The notes under the pieces are model-generated. The model saw only the letters and a list, made by a program, of their open reading frames with translations, made no database searches and had not been told where the DNA came from. This document shows positions 27,541 to 34,022 of a stretch of 34,022 nucleotides of DNA, piece by piece (position 1 is the first letter of the stretch; every line of letters starts with the position of its first letter). This stretch comes from an uncultured Myxococcales bacterium (GTDB lineage: Bacteria > Myxococcota_A > UBA9042 > CAIXZC01), in assembly GCA_903923815.1 (NCBI GenBank), contig CAIXZC010000111.1:1-34022 (forward strand), in the 5' to 3' direction. A program made the translations under genes and the position numbers.

Positions 27541-28523
27541 GCTTGCTCCACCAGGGTATGAATGAAATCTTCGTAGGACGTGCCCGAAGCCCGGACAGCC
27601 CTGGCCAGCCCGGCAGACGCACTGATGTCCGGGTTGGGGTTGAGGTCGATGACCATGGGAGTGCCGGCGGCGTCCAGGCGCATGTCCACGCGGGCGTAGT
27701 GCCGGCAGCCAAGGGCCCGAAAGGCGGCCTCGGCGGTGTGGGCCAAGGCGTCGCGCAGGTGCTCGTCCACTTCCGCGGGGCAGTGGGGGACGCTTTGGCC
27801 GTACTCGGGGGCGTCGGTGATCCACTTGGCCCGATGGGTCAGGATCAGGGGCTTGCCCGGGGCGTAGGTGTAGACCAGCTCGGCGGCGGGGAGGGCCCGG
27901 GGGCCGTCGGGGGTCTCAAGGACGCCGACGTTGAATTCGCGGCCGGGCAGGTAGGCCTCGGCAATGGCGGGTCCGAAGTTCTCCAGGACGCGGCCCACGG
28001 CACCCAGCAGGGCGGCGGGATAGGCCACCACGGAGTCGTCGTCGATGCCCAGGCTGCCGTCTTCGCGGGCGGGCTTGACGATCATGGGGTAGGGCAGGTC
28101 GGCCACGGCCTCGACGTCGGGCAGGGCCTTGAAGACGCGGTAGGCCGGGGTGGGTACGCCGGCGTTGGCCAGGACGCTTTTGCACAGGCCCTTGTCCAGG
28201 CACAGGCGCATGGCGTCATGGCGGTTGCCCGTGAAGGGGACGCCCAGCAGTTCCAGGAAGGCGGCGTAGAGGGGTTCCTTGCAGGAGTCCCCGTCCAGGC
28301 CCTCGCAGAGGTTGAAGACGGCCAGATTGCGACCCGTCTGCCCAAGGCGGACGCCCAGCCGGGGCAGGTCCGAGCTGTCCACCGCCAGGGTCTCCACGGC
28401 GAAGCCCTTGGAGCTGAGCGCGAGCGCCACGTCGCGGGCCTCTTCCACGACGGAGTCCTCGGAGACCTCGCCGCGACCGGAGGAGCGATTGTAGGTGACC
28501 AGGACTGCATGCTTCATGTTCAC
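27525..28523 (-). CDS. ATP-grasp ligase (D-Ala-D-Ala ligase-like), copy 2
   Basis: This 332-aa protein has the ATP-grasp layout of D-Ala-D-Ala ligases: FNLCEGLDGD, LLGVPFTGN, LDKGLCKSVLANAGVPTPAY, MIVKPAREDGSLGID, and HYARVDMRLD...VIDLNPNPD. The usual N-terminal EHEVS motif is absent, and the metal-binding Glu-x-Asn reads Asp-Leu-Asn here. It probably joins two amino acids or similar carboxyl and amine substrates, not necessarily D-alanine. The GTG at 28523 gives a 4-bp overlap with the upstream ligase and AAGG spacing of 8 nt; an ATG at 28517 is the alternative. It is only distantly like its neighbour copy, so the two probably act on different substrates. Confidence 0.85.
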   Translation of the reverse strand: MNMKHAVLVTYNRSSGRGEVSEDSVVEEARDVALALSSKGFAVETLAVDSSDLPRLGVRLGQTGRNLAVFNLCEGLDGDSCKEPLYAAFLELLGVPFTGNRHDAMRLCLDKGLCKSVLANAGVPTPAYRVFKALPDVEAVADLPYPMIVKPAREDGSLGIDDDSVVAYPAALLGAVGRVLENFGPAIAEAYLPGREFNVGVLETPDGPRALPAAELVYTYAPGKPLILTHRAKWITDAPEYGQSVPHCPAEVDEHLRDALAHTAEAAFRALGCRHYARVDMRLDAAGTPMVIDLNPNPDISASAGLARAVRASGTSYEDFIHTLVEQAWNGK

Positions 28524-29599
28524 AGTCCCAGCCTTTCTCGGGCGGCGTCGGCCACCGCCAGAATGAGGTCCTGGTACTGCATGCCCGTGGCACGGGCGGC
28601 CTTGGGGAAGCAGGAGTTCATCTCGGGCCGGGGCAGGATACCCGGCAGGGGGTTGATCTCGATGACATTGGGAACGCCATTGGCGTCCATGCGAAGGTCG
28701 ACGCGGGCCCAGTCACGGATGCGCAGGACTCGCACGGTGTCGGCGCAGACCTTCTGGATGGCGGCCAGGTCCGAGGGGTTGAGGTCCGCGGGGCACTTGA
28801 AGATCTCCAGGGGGTTCTCCGGGCGGTCCCAGATCCACTTGGCTTCCCAGGAGTAGATGGGGTTGGCGCCCTCGGGGAAGACGCCGAAGAGGATCTCCAC
28901 GGGGGGCAGGATGCGCAGCTTGGCGCCGTTGCCCAGCACCGCCACGGTGAACTCGCGGCCGGGGAGGAAGCTTTCCACGATGACGCCCTGGTGGTAGTCC
29001 CGGGCCACGCGGCGGATGCGGTCCTCCATTTCGGCGCGGGTGCGCACCAACTGGTCGTCCTTCACGCCCTTGCTGGAGCCCTCATGGACGGGCTTGACCA
29101 GGGCGGGCAGGGGGAAGTTCTCGGGAATGTGGGGCTGGGCGCCTTCCTCAACCAGGAAGAAGGGCGCGTTGGGCACGCCATGGTGGGTCAGCATGACCTT
29201 GGTCCAGGCCTTGTCCAGGCACAGCGCCAGGGTCAGGGGGTCGGAGCCCGTGTAGGGCACGCCCAGCAACTCCAGGATGGCGGGCACCAGGGCCTCGCGG
29301 CTGACGCCCTCAAGACCCTCGGACATGTTGAAGACCAGGTCCGGGCGAGCGGCCAGAATTCCCTGGGCAAAGCGCGGGCCGGCCTCCACAAGGCGCACCT
29401 CGTACTTAGATGCCAGGGCATCTGCGACGGCTATGATGGTTTCGTGGTCGTCCCATTCGGCGTAGCGGTCATCATCTTCCGCCGCGCCCGGGACAGTGGG
29501 CGGAGGCTCCGCTTCTTCCTCGACGACAAATTGGGGCCTCTCAGATCTGATATTGGATCTGGCGGAGGGTTTGGCGTTGTAAGCCAGCACTACACGCAT
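28520..29599 (-). CDS. ATP-grasp ligase (D-Ala-D-Ala ligase-like), copy 1
   Basis: This 359-aa protein is the first gene of the operon. It has FNMSEGLEGVSREALVPAILELLGVPYTGSD, LDKAWTKVMLTHHGVP, ALVKPVHEGSSKGV, PGREFTVAVLG, and WARVDLRMD...VIEINPLPG, the ATP-grasp core with the metal-binding Glu-x-Asn intact. The N-terminal domain is unusual: after a short strand there is an acidic, Pro-rich insert (EEEAEPPPTVPGAAEDDD) and no EHEVS motif, so the D-alanine site is not conserved. Clean D-Ala-D-Ala ligase activity is therefore doubtful. The ATG has GGGAGG 11 nt upstream. A candidate promoter lies just ahead. Confidence 0.85.
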   Translation of the reverse strand: MRVVLAYNAKPSARSNIRSERPQFVVEEEAEPPPTVPGAAEDDDRYAEWDDHETIIAVADALASKYEVRLVEAGPRFAQGILAARPDLVFNMSEGLEGVSREALVPAILELLGVPYTGSDPLTLALCLDKAWTKVMLTHHGVPNAPFFLVEEGAQPHIPENFPLPALVKPVHEGSSKGVKDDQLVRTRAEMEDRIRRVARDYHQGVIVESFLPGREFTVAVLGNGAKLRILPPVEILFGVFPEGANPIYSWEAKWIWDRPENPLEIFKCPADLNPSDLAAIQKVCADTVRVLRIRDWARVDLRMDANGVPNVIEINPLPGILPRPEMNSCFPKAARATGMQYQDLILAVADAARERLGL

Positions 29600-29632
29600 C
29601 GTTGAGATGCCTCCCTAACCGTTACGACTCGA

Positions 29633-29660
29633 AAACTAACACCTATCGTCCGGTCGTCAA
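29633..29660 (-). promoter_or_regulatory. Candidate promoter of the ligase/aminomutase operon
   Basis: On the minus strand TTGACG (29660-29655, five of six) is followed after 16 bp by TAGTTT (29638-29633), a weak -10. The start codon at 29599 is about 30 nt downstream. Confidence 0.4.
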
Positions 29661-30132
29661 TGGAGAATCTCGGCGCCAAAAAAAAAATTACCGGTTGGAC
29701 GGGAACAGGCCAAAAAAATCGCTCGGGGCGAAGCGGGTCCGGAAGGGGGTGCCTGTTGATATCCTGTGGAAAAAAACGCTTGATTCCCATAGGGATGTGC
29801 GCGGATTTCAACGCTGTTTCGCCAGTTTTTCCGGCCCCAAAATGGTGCCCGTTTCGGGCCCTTTCCTGGGGACGAAAAGTTGCAACGGCCAAGGGTGGCT
29901 TACCCCCCGGTGGGGCCCAAAACTGATCTGGCTTCCCCGAGGGGCCACCCCGCAAAGCCAGCGGTCATGCGGGGAAAAGGCTTGTAATGCCAGCCAGTTG
30001 GCTTGCCTGGGGGGGTGGAAAAAATGGGGGCTGCGGGGGCTGCAAGAGTTCTGGCGGTGACGTCGAATTGGACTATATTGGCGCCATCGCGGCCTGAATG
30101 CTGGGCCTGACGACGGTTGAACGGGGTGAAAG
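29661..30132. other. A-tract-rich, hairpin-rich non-coding region
   Basis: No gene I can support lies between the divergent genes at 29599 and 30133. The region has runs of A at 29678-29687 (ten), 29712-29718 (seven), 29770-29776 (seven) and 30019-30024 (six) in an otherwise GC-rich setting. It also has hairpins: GCCCG with CGGGC (29847-29859), and a nested one with outer stem 29928-29934 with 29955-29961 around an inner CCCC-GA-GGGG. A candidate -10 TATATT (30074-30079) without a clear -35 precedes the ZIP gene. Bent DNA, a small RNA or a regulatory region are all possible. Confidence 0.5.
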
Positions 30133-30945
30133 ATGCTGGAGGCAATTGGCAGCCTGACGCCTGCGGTACAGGCCCTGGTGGGGACCGGCTTCACCTATGG
30201 GCTGACGGCCCTGGGGGCCGGCATGGTGTTCTTCTTCAAGAACATGAACCGGCGCCTGCTGGACGCCATGCTGGGCTTCGCGGCGGGGGTCATGATGGCG
30301 GCCAGCTTCTGGTCCCTGCTGCAGCCCGCCATCGCCATGGCGGAGCACGGCAGCCTGCCCGCGTGGGTGCCGGCGGCGGGGGGCTTCCTTGGTGGGGCCC
30401 TGACGCTGCGCCTGATGGACCGGCTGCTGCCCCACCTGCACTTCTTTGCGCGGGGCGAGGTGCAGGAGGGCGTCAAGACCTCCTGGAAGTCCAGCATCCT
30501 GCTGGTGCTGGCCATCACCCTGCACAACATCCCCGAGGGGCTGGCCGTGGGCGTGGCCTTCGGGGCGGCGGCGGCGGGCATGCCGGAGGCGTCCCTGGCG
30601 GGGGCCATGGCGCTGGCGCTGGGCATTGGCATCCAGAACTTCCCCGAGGGGGCGGCGGTGTCCGTGCCCCTGCGGCGCGAAGGCTTCACGCGGCGCAAGG
30701 CCTTCTTCTACGGGCAGCTCTCCGGGCTGGTGGAGCCCGTCGCCGGTGTCCTGGGGGCGGTGGCCGTCACCCAGCTCACGTCGATCCTTCCTTGGGCCCT
30801 GTCCTACGCTGCCGGCGCCATGGTCTACGTGGTGGTGGAGGAGGTCATCCCCGAGGCCCAGCGGGAGGGCAACAACGACCTGGCCACCATGGGCGCCATC
30901 CTGGGCTTCATGGTGATGATGATCCTTGATGTGGGCCTGGGGTAG
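30133..30945 (+). CDS. ZIP family divalent metal transporter
   Basis: This 270-aa inner-membrane protein has about eight hydrophobic helices. The metal-path motifs are present: HNIPEG (residues 131-136) in the fourth helix and QNFPEG (168-173) in the fifth, where Gln replaces the His seen in some members, plus EEVIPEA near 235-241. Overall it resembles the ZupT-like branch that takes up zinc and other divalent cations. A variable, weakly charged loop (about 100-118) lies before the HNIPEG helix. GGGGTG precedes the ATG. It is 5 nt from the next gene, so the three plus-strand membrane genes form an operon. Confidence 0.93.
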   Translation: MLEAIGSLTPAVQALVGTGFTYGLTALGAGMVFFFKNMNRRLLDAMLGFAAGVMMAASFWSLLQPAIAMAEHGSLPAWVPAAGGFLGGALTLRLMDRLLPHLHFFARGEVQEGVKTSWKSSILLVLAITLHNIPEGLAVGVAFGAAAAGMPEASLAGAMALALGIGIQNFPEGAAVSVPLRREGFTRRKAFFYGQLSGLVEPVAGVLGAVAVTQLTSILPWALSYAAGAMVYVVVEEVIPEAQREGNNDLATMGAILGFMVMMILDVGLG

Positions 30946-30950
30946 CCGCC

Positions 30951-31934
30951 ATGACTGAGACCAAGAACAGGGCCCACTATCTGGGCCGGGTGGTGGGACG
31001 CTTCTACAAGCCGGCGTTTTCTTTGGCCGCTGTGGCTGCGGTGCTGTGGGCCCTGCAGGTGATTGGCTGGGACAAGGTGGGGCTGGCCTTTGCCAGCGTG
31101 GGGGTGGCGGGGGCGGCGCTGCTGCTGCTGACGGGCCTCCTGGAGAACCTGTTCGATGCGGCGGCCCTGGCCGTGGGGCTGCGCGCCCGGGTGGGCTTCC
31201 TGCGGGTGCTGGCCATAAGCTGCACCGGGGCCCTGGTGAACATGCTGGCCCTGAGCGAAATGGGCGAGGTCACCAAGGGCGCCATGCTGCGCAAGCACAC
31301 CGACACGGCGGACGCCGTCACCGCCACGGTGGTGTGGAACTACGCCTTCAAGATCACCCGACCCGGGGCGGCCCTGCTGGCGGTGGCCCTGGGCTTCGTG
31401 CTGCCCACGGTCATCCAGCGCCAGGAGCTGTGGCTGGCCCTGCTGGCCTGCGTGCTGGCCTTCCTGCCCTTCGTCATCCTGTGGGTGCTGCTGCGCCGGG
31501 GCATGATGGAGCTGGGGGCGCGGTTCATCAAGCTCATCCGGCTGGCGGGGCAGTCTCCGGAGGCCCTGCTGGAGAAGGCCAAGGGCATGGACCATCAGAT
31601 CCAGGTCTACTGGCGGGAGCGGCCAGGGGCCTTCGCGGCGGTGTTCGGCTATCAGTTCCTGGCCCGGCTGGCAAGCTGGGCGGGGGTCTGGGCGGCCTGC
31701 GTCCTGGTGGGCCTGCCTTACAGCTTCGCCACCTGCGCGGTGGTGTACGGCGCCACCAGCGTGGCGGCCATCGCCGTGATGATCTTCCCCACCCGCATCG
31801 GCGTCACCGAGGGCGCCGGCGCGCTGGTCTTCTCGCTGCTGGGCCTGGACGGCGGCATGGGGCTGGTGGTGAACATCCTGCTGCGCCTCAAGGCCGTGGC
31901 CAGCAACGCCCTGGCCCTGGTGTTCCGGACCTGA
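30951..31934 (+). CDS. Lysylphosphatidylglycerol synthase-type integral membrane protein
   Basis: This 327-aa protein has about eight hydrophobic helices and the pattern of the membrane domain found alone in UPF0104-type proteins and in lysylphosphatidylglycerol synthase flippases. The conserved stretch ALSEMGEVTKGAMLRKH near residue 105 and FPTRIGVTEGAGALVFSLLGLDGGMGLVVNILLRLKA at the C-terminus support this. There is no aminoacyl-transferase domain, so lipid lysylation itself is not expected; a lipid or glycan transport role is likely. It sits in a run of membrane-protein genes after the ZIP transporter. Confidence 0.8.
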   Translation: MTETKNRAHYLGRVVGRFYKPAFSLAAVAAVLWALQVIGWDKVGLAFASVGVAGAALLLLTGLLENLFDAAALAVGLRARVGFLRVLAISCTGALVNMLALSEMGEVTKGAMLRKHTDTADAVTATVVWNYAFKITRPGAALLAVALGFVLPTVIQRQELWLALLACVLAFLPFVILWVLLRRGMMELGARFIKLIRLAGQSPEALLEKAKGMDHQIQVYWRERPGAFAAVFGYQFLARLASWAGVWAACVLVGLPYSFATCAVVYGATSVAAIAVMIFPTRIGVTEGAGALVFSLLGLDGGMGLVVNILLRLKAVASNALALVFRT

Positions 31935-31948
31935 CCCTGGAGCAAATC

Positions 31949-32302
31949 ATGGAACGCTTTCTTCCCGTCGTGCTGCTGCTGTTCTCCAACGTCTTCATGA
32001 CCTACGCCTGGTATGGGCACTTGAAGGACCTGAAGAACAAGCCCCTCATCATCGCCATCGCCCTGTCCTGGCTGGTCGCCTTCTTCGAGTACTGCCTGCA
32101 GGTGCCCGCCAACCGCATCGGTTTTCGCTACTTCTCGCTGGGGCAGCTCAAGGTCATCCAGGAGGTCATCACCATGGTGGTCTTCGTGCTGTTCAGCACC
32201 TTCTACATGAAGGAGAAGCCCACCATGGATTACCTGTGGGCGTCCCTCTGTCTGGTGGCGGCGGCCTACTTCATGTTCAGGAATCTGCCCGCCCCCGGAT
32301 GA
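31949..32302 (+). CDS. DUF486 family small membrane protein
   Basis: This 117-aa protein has four hydrophobic helices and the family pattern TYAWYGHLK near residue 18, SWLVAFFEYCLQVPANRIG near 40-58, and LKVIQEVITMVVFVLFSTFYMKE near 67-89. DUF486 proteins are small multidrug-transporter-like membrane proteins without a known substrate. The ATG at 31949 has GGAG upstream and lies 14 nt after the previous stop. The last 26 bp overlap, tail to tail, the end of the minus-strand fusion gene. Confidence 0.88.
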   Translation: MERFLPVVLLLFSNVFMTYAWYGHLKDLKNKPLIIAIALSWLVAFFEYCLQVPANRIGFRYFSLGQLKVIQEVITMVVFVLFSTFYMKEKPTMDYLWASLCLVAAAYFMFRNLPAPG

Positions 32303-33965
32303 GCAGGCGCTCGGCCAGGACCAGCGCGTCCGTGGGCCGCAGGTGCCGAGGTCGGGGCCAGGGCGTGCCCGGCAGGGCGCGGCAGGCCAGCACCGCCAGG
32401 GTCCAATGGCGCGGCAGGTCCAGCAGCCCCCGGGCGGCGCCCATCAGGGCCAGGGCCGAGGCCCCCAGCAGAGACGTTTGGCCACCCAGCCCACAGGTGC
32501 CCTCCAGGGCCTGGACGGGGCCCCCACTGTGCAGCAATTGGAAAAACGCATTTTGCAGCGCGTCCAGGGCCGGCAGGTCGGCCCCGGGGTGTGAGGTCAG
32601 GGGGGCCTGGGGGGCGGCCTTGAGGGCCCCCAGGACGGCGGCCGCCAGGCCCGCGCTGCGGGCAAAGTCCAGCGTGTTGTAGTGGATGGCCTGGGGCGTG
32701 GTCTCGCCCTGAAGGGCACAGGCCAACCCCACCGCCAGGGCGGCGCAGGCGTCGGCCGCCAGGGGATCGGCGCCGCCGGCCAAAGCCTGCGCCCGGGCAG
32801 CCGCAGCCACCGCCGGCAGGCCCCGGGGGGCCAGGTACAAAGCCAACGGCACAGCCAGCAGAAGGCCCTGTCCGTCCAAGCCACCCTGTCCGTCCAAGCC
32901 GCCCTGTCCGTCCAAGCCGCGCACGAAGTAAGCGGATCCGGCCAGCCTTCGCCCCAGCAGCAGCGCCGCCTCGCCCAGTTCCGTGGGCTGGCCCGGCAGC
33001 AGCCGCCGGTGGCCCGGCAGGGTGGCCCCCAGGTTGTCTCCCGTCAGCATCCCCACCAGGCAACCGCAGGCCCGGGCCAGGGACGGAGGGTCGTCCAGGG
33101 CCAGGCCCGGCGCGGGCAGGATGGGGTCCAGGGGCTGGCGGTGCTCGGGCAGTCCGCAGCGCAGCCAGGTCCAGTCCAGGGTCGCCAGGTGCAGTGACGG
33201 CTGGTTCTCCCCCGCCGCGCAGTCCCCGAAGCGCGGGGCCACCTCGTCGTAGACGGGCAGCCCTCCGGCCATCAGGTGAAGGCTGCGGCCCGCCCCCGTC
33301 AGCAGGGCGTGACCGGCAGCCAGGTCCCACTCCTTGGGGTTGGAGCAGGTGACCGCCGTGCGGGCGTCACCGGCGGCGGCCAGGGCCAGGCGCCAGGCCG
33401 TCCCGGGGGTGCACACGAAGGGGTGGGGAAGGGGGGCCAGCAGGGCATCGGGCAGGACGTCCGCCACGGGGCTGATGACCAGGGGTGCGGGGGCCTGGGG
33501 GGGCGTCAGGGGTTGGCCGTTGCGCAGCAGCGCCTCGCCCTGGGCCCAGGACAGCAGGTCGCCCTGACCGCAGCGCTCCAAATACGAGTAGATGACCCCC
33601 AGCACGGGCCCCTGGCGGCCCGCCAGCCCGATGCAGACGGTGGGGCCGCGCCAGCCCTGGATGAAGGCCGCGGTGCCATCATTGGGGTCGATGATCCAGG
33701 ACAGGCCGCCGGGCTGGGGTGGGGGGAGGTTCAGCTCCCGGGCCTCCTCGCCGCGCACGCCGTATTGGGGAAAGAGGGCCGCAAGGCGGGTCCGCAGGAG
33801 CAGCTCCACCTCCCGGTCCGCGGGGCAGTCCTGCTGCGCCCCCCGGGGCCCCCCCGGCCTGTGGAATTCGGCCCGCAGCTTGACGCCGGCCTCCCGGGCC
33901 AGGGCCTCGGCGGCCAGACGTTCCTGGTGGAAGGGGCCTTGGCTGTGGCTGGGGACGGGCAGCAT
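32277..33965 (-). CDS. Inositol-monophosphatase-like domain fused to a degenerate ADP-ribosylglycohydrolase-like domain
   Basis: This 562-aa protein has two parts. Residues 10-260 match the inositol monophosphatase/CysQ family with its metal ligands in place: Glu73/Glu74 (RGEEAREL), Asp93 and Asp96 (IIDPNDGTAAF), Asp214 (KEWDLAAGHA). Residues about 295-530 resemble ADP-ribosylglycohydrolases: GCLVGMLTGDNLGATLPG, an Ala-rich helical middle, then GLGGQTSLLGASALALMGAARGLLDLPRHW where active members have GGDTDT before the GxxxGA helix. The acidic metal ligands there are missing (GGQTSL), and no TDDT motif is seen, so this half is probably inactive. An 18-bp repeat encodes GLDGQG three times near 350-368. 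It follows directly on the stop of the next upstream gene. Confidence 0.75.
   Translation of the reverse strand: MLPVPSHSQGPFHQERLAAEALAREAGVKLRAEFHRPGGPRGAQQDCPADREVELLLRTRLAALFPQYGVRGEEARELNLPPPQPGGLSWIIDPNDGTAAFIQGWRGPTVCIGLAGRQGPVLGVIYSYLERCGQGDLLSWAQGEALLRNGQPLTPPQAPAPLVISPVADVLPDALLAPLPHPFVCTPGTAWRLALAAAGDARTAVTCSNPKEWDLAAGHALLTGAGRSLHLMAGGLPVYDEVAPRFGDCAAGENQPSLHLATLDWTWLRCGLPEHRQPLDPILPAPGLALDDPPSLARACGCLVGMLTGDNLGATLPGHRRLLPGQPTELGEAALLLGRRLAGSAYFVRGLDGQGGLDGQGGLDGQGLLLAVPLALYLAPRGLPAVAAAARAQALAGGADPLAADACAALAVGLACALQGETTPQAIHYNTLDFARSAGLAAAVLGALKAAPQAPLTSHPGADLPALDALQNAFFQLLHSGGPVQALEGTCGLGGQTSLLGASALALMGAARGLLDLPRHWTLAVLACRALPGTPWPRPRHLRPTDALVLAERLLIRGRADS
32866..32919. repeat. Three tandem 18-bp repeats in the fusion gene
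   Basis: The 18-bp unit CCCTGTCCGTCCAAGCC(A/G) occurs three times in a row at 32866, 32884 and 32902, with one base differing in the first copy. On the minus strand it encodes GLDGQG repeats. The last unit overlaps the 36-bp dispersed repeat. Confidence 0.95.
32908..32943 (-). repeat. 36-bp dispersed repeat, copy 2
   Basis: This is the inverted copy of 136-171, identical over 36 bases. It encodes SAYFVRGLDG in the fusion protein and runs straight into the 18-bp tandem repeats. Confidence 0.85.
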
Positions 33966-34022
33966 CTAGACGGCCGCCCGGAGGCTTTCGCGCTCCTGGG
34001 TGATCTCCTGGTAGAGCTGGCG
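33966..34022 (-). CDS. C-terminal end of an unidentified minus-strand gene (partial)
   Basis: The last 18 codons before a TAG at 33968-33966 read RQLYQEITQERESLRAAV, a charged helical tail. The gene continues beyond the window. Its stop codon directly abuts the ATG of the fusion gene, so the two are almost certainly co-transcribed and translationally coupled. Because the fragment is so short, no family can be named. Confidence 0.45.
   Translation of the reverse strand, partial: RQLYQEITQERESLRAAV

Noticed and set aside
29764-29776. A near DnaA-box (TGTGGAAAA) as part of a replication origin
   Set aside because: There is only a single one-mismatch site, with no cluster and no origin-associated gene nearby.
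29602-30060. A 152-codon open frame in the non-coding region
   Set aside because: It has no Shine-Dalgarno site and no family pattern, its codons are unlike the neighbours, and it contains the A-runs and hairpins; treated as non-coding.

Overview
This is a GC-rich, gene-dense bacterial window with short intergenic gaps, many ATGA-type start/stop overlaps, and clear sigma70-like promoters and Shine-Dalgarno sites. The lineage cannot be fixed from sequence alone. A V-type ATPase operon of the bacterial E-X-A-B-D-I-K type, large hybrid histidine kinases, and a secreted protein with a MYXO-CTERM-like C-terminal tail (Cys, Gly-rich, Leu-rich segment, Arg-rich end) point to Myxococcota or another deltaproteobacterial-type lineage.

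Layout. 1-273: non-coding leader with a 36-bp repeat also present inverted at the other end of the window, then a promoter. 274-7405: a complete seven-gene V-type ATPase operon; the proteolipid keeps the side-chain ligand set known from the Na+-translocating Enterococcus hirae ring. 7435-8373 (-): HAD phosphatase. 8527-10806: membrane-anchored multi-PAS sensor with no visible output domain. 11020-11322: RRM RNA-binding protein behind a structured leader and ahead of a textbook terminator. 11373-13346 (-): exported zinc-dependent phospholipase C-like protein. 13580-15433: typA/bipA. 15437-18619 (-) and 18741-20837 (+): two divergent hybrid histidine kinases sharing a 121-bp promoter region with a perfect 14-bp palindrome. 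21051-25794: terC, polysaccharide pyruvyl transferase, flippase and an F420-hydrogenase-beta-like Fe-S protein in one tight run. 25803-29599 (-): two ATP-grasp (D-Ala-D-Ala ligase-like) enzymes, a GNAT acetyltransferase and a lysine 2,3-aminomutase-like radical SAM enzyme. 29600-30132: A-tract-rich, hairpin-rich non-coding DNA. 30133-32302: ZIP metal transporter, LPG-synthase-type membrane protein and a DUF486 protein. 32277-33965 (-): a fusion of an inositol-monophosphatase-like domain with a degenerate ADP-ribosylglycohydrolase-like domain, followed at the edge by the last 18 codons of another minus-strand gene.

The best candidates for something undescribed are the ATP-grasp/ATP-grasp/GNAT/aminomutase operon, which reads like a small pathway making and conjugating an acetylated beta-amino acid; the phosphatase/pseudo-ADP-ribosylglycohydrolase fusion; and the 36-bp dispersed repeat that lies within that fusion gene and upstream of the V-ATPase promoter. 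All functional statements come from motifs recognised by eye; no database search was run.
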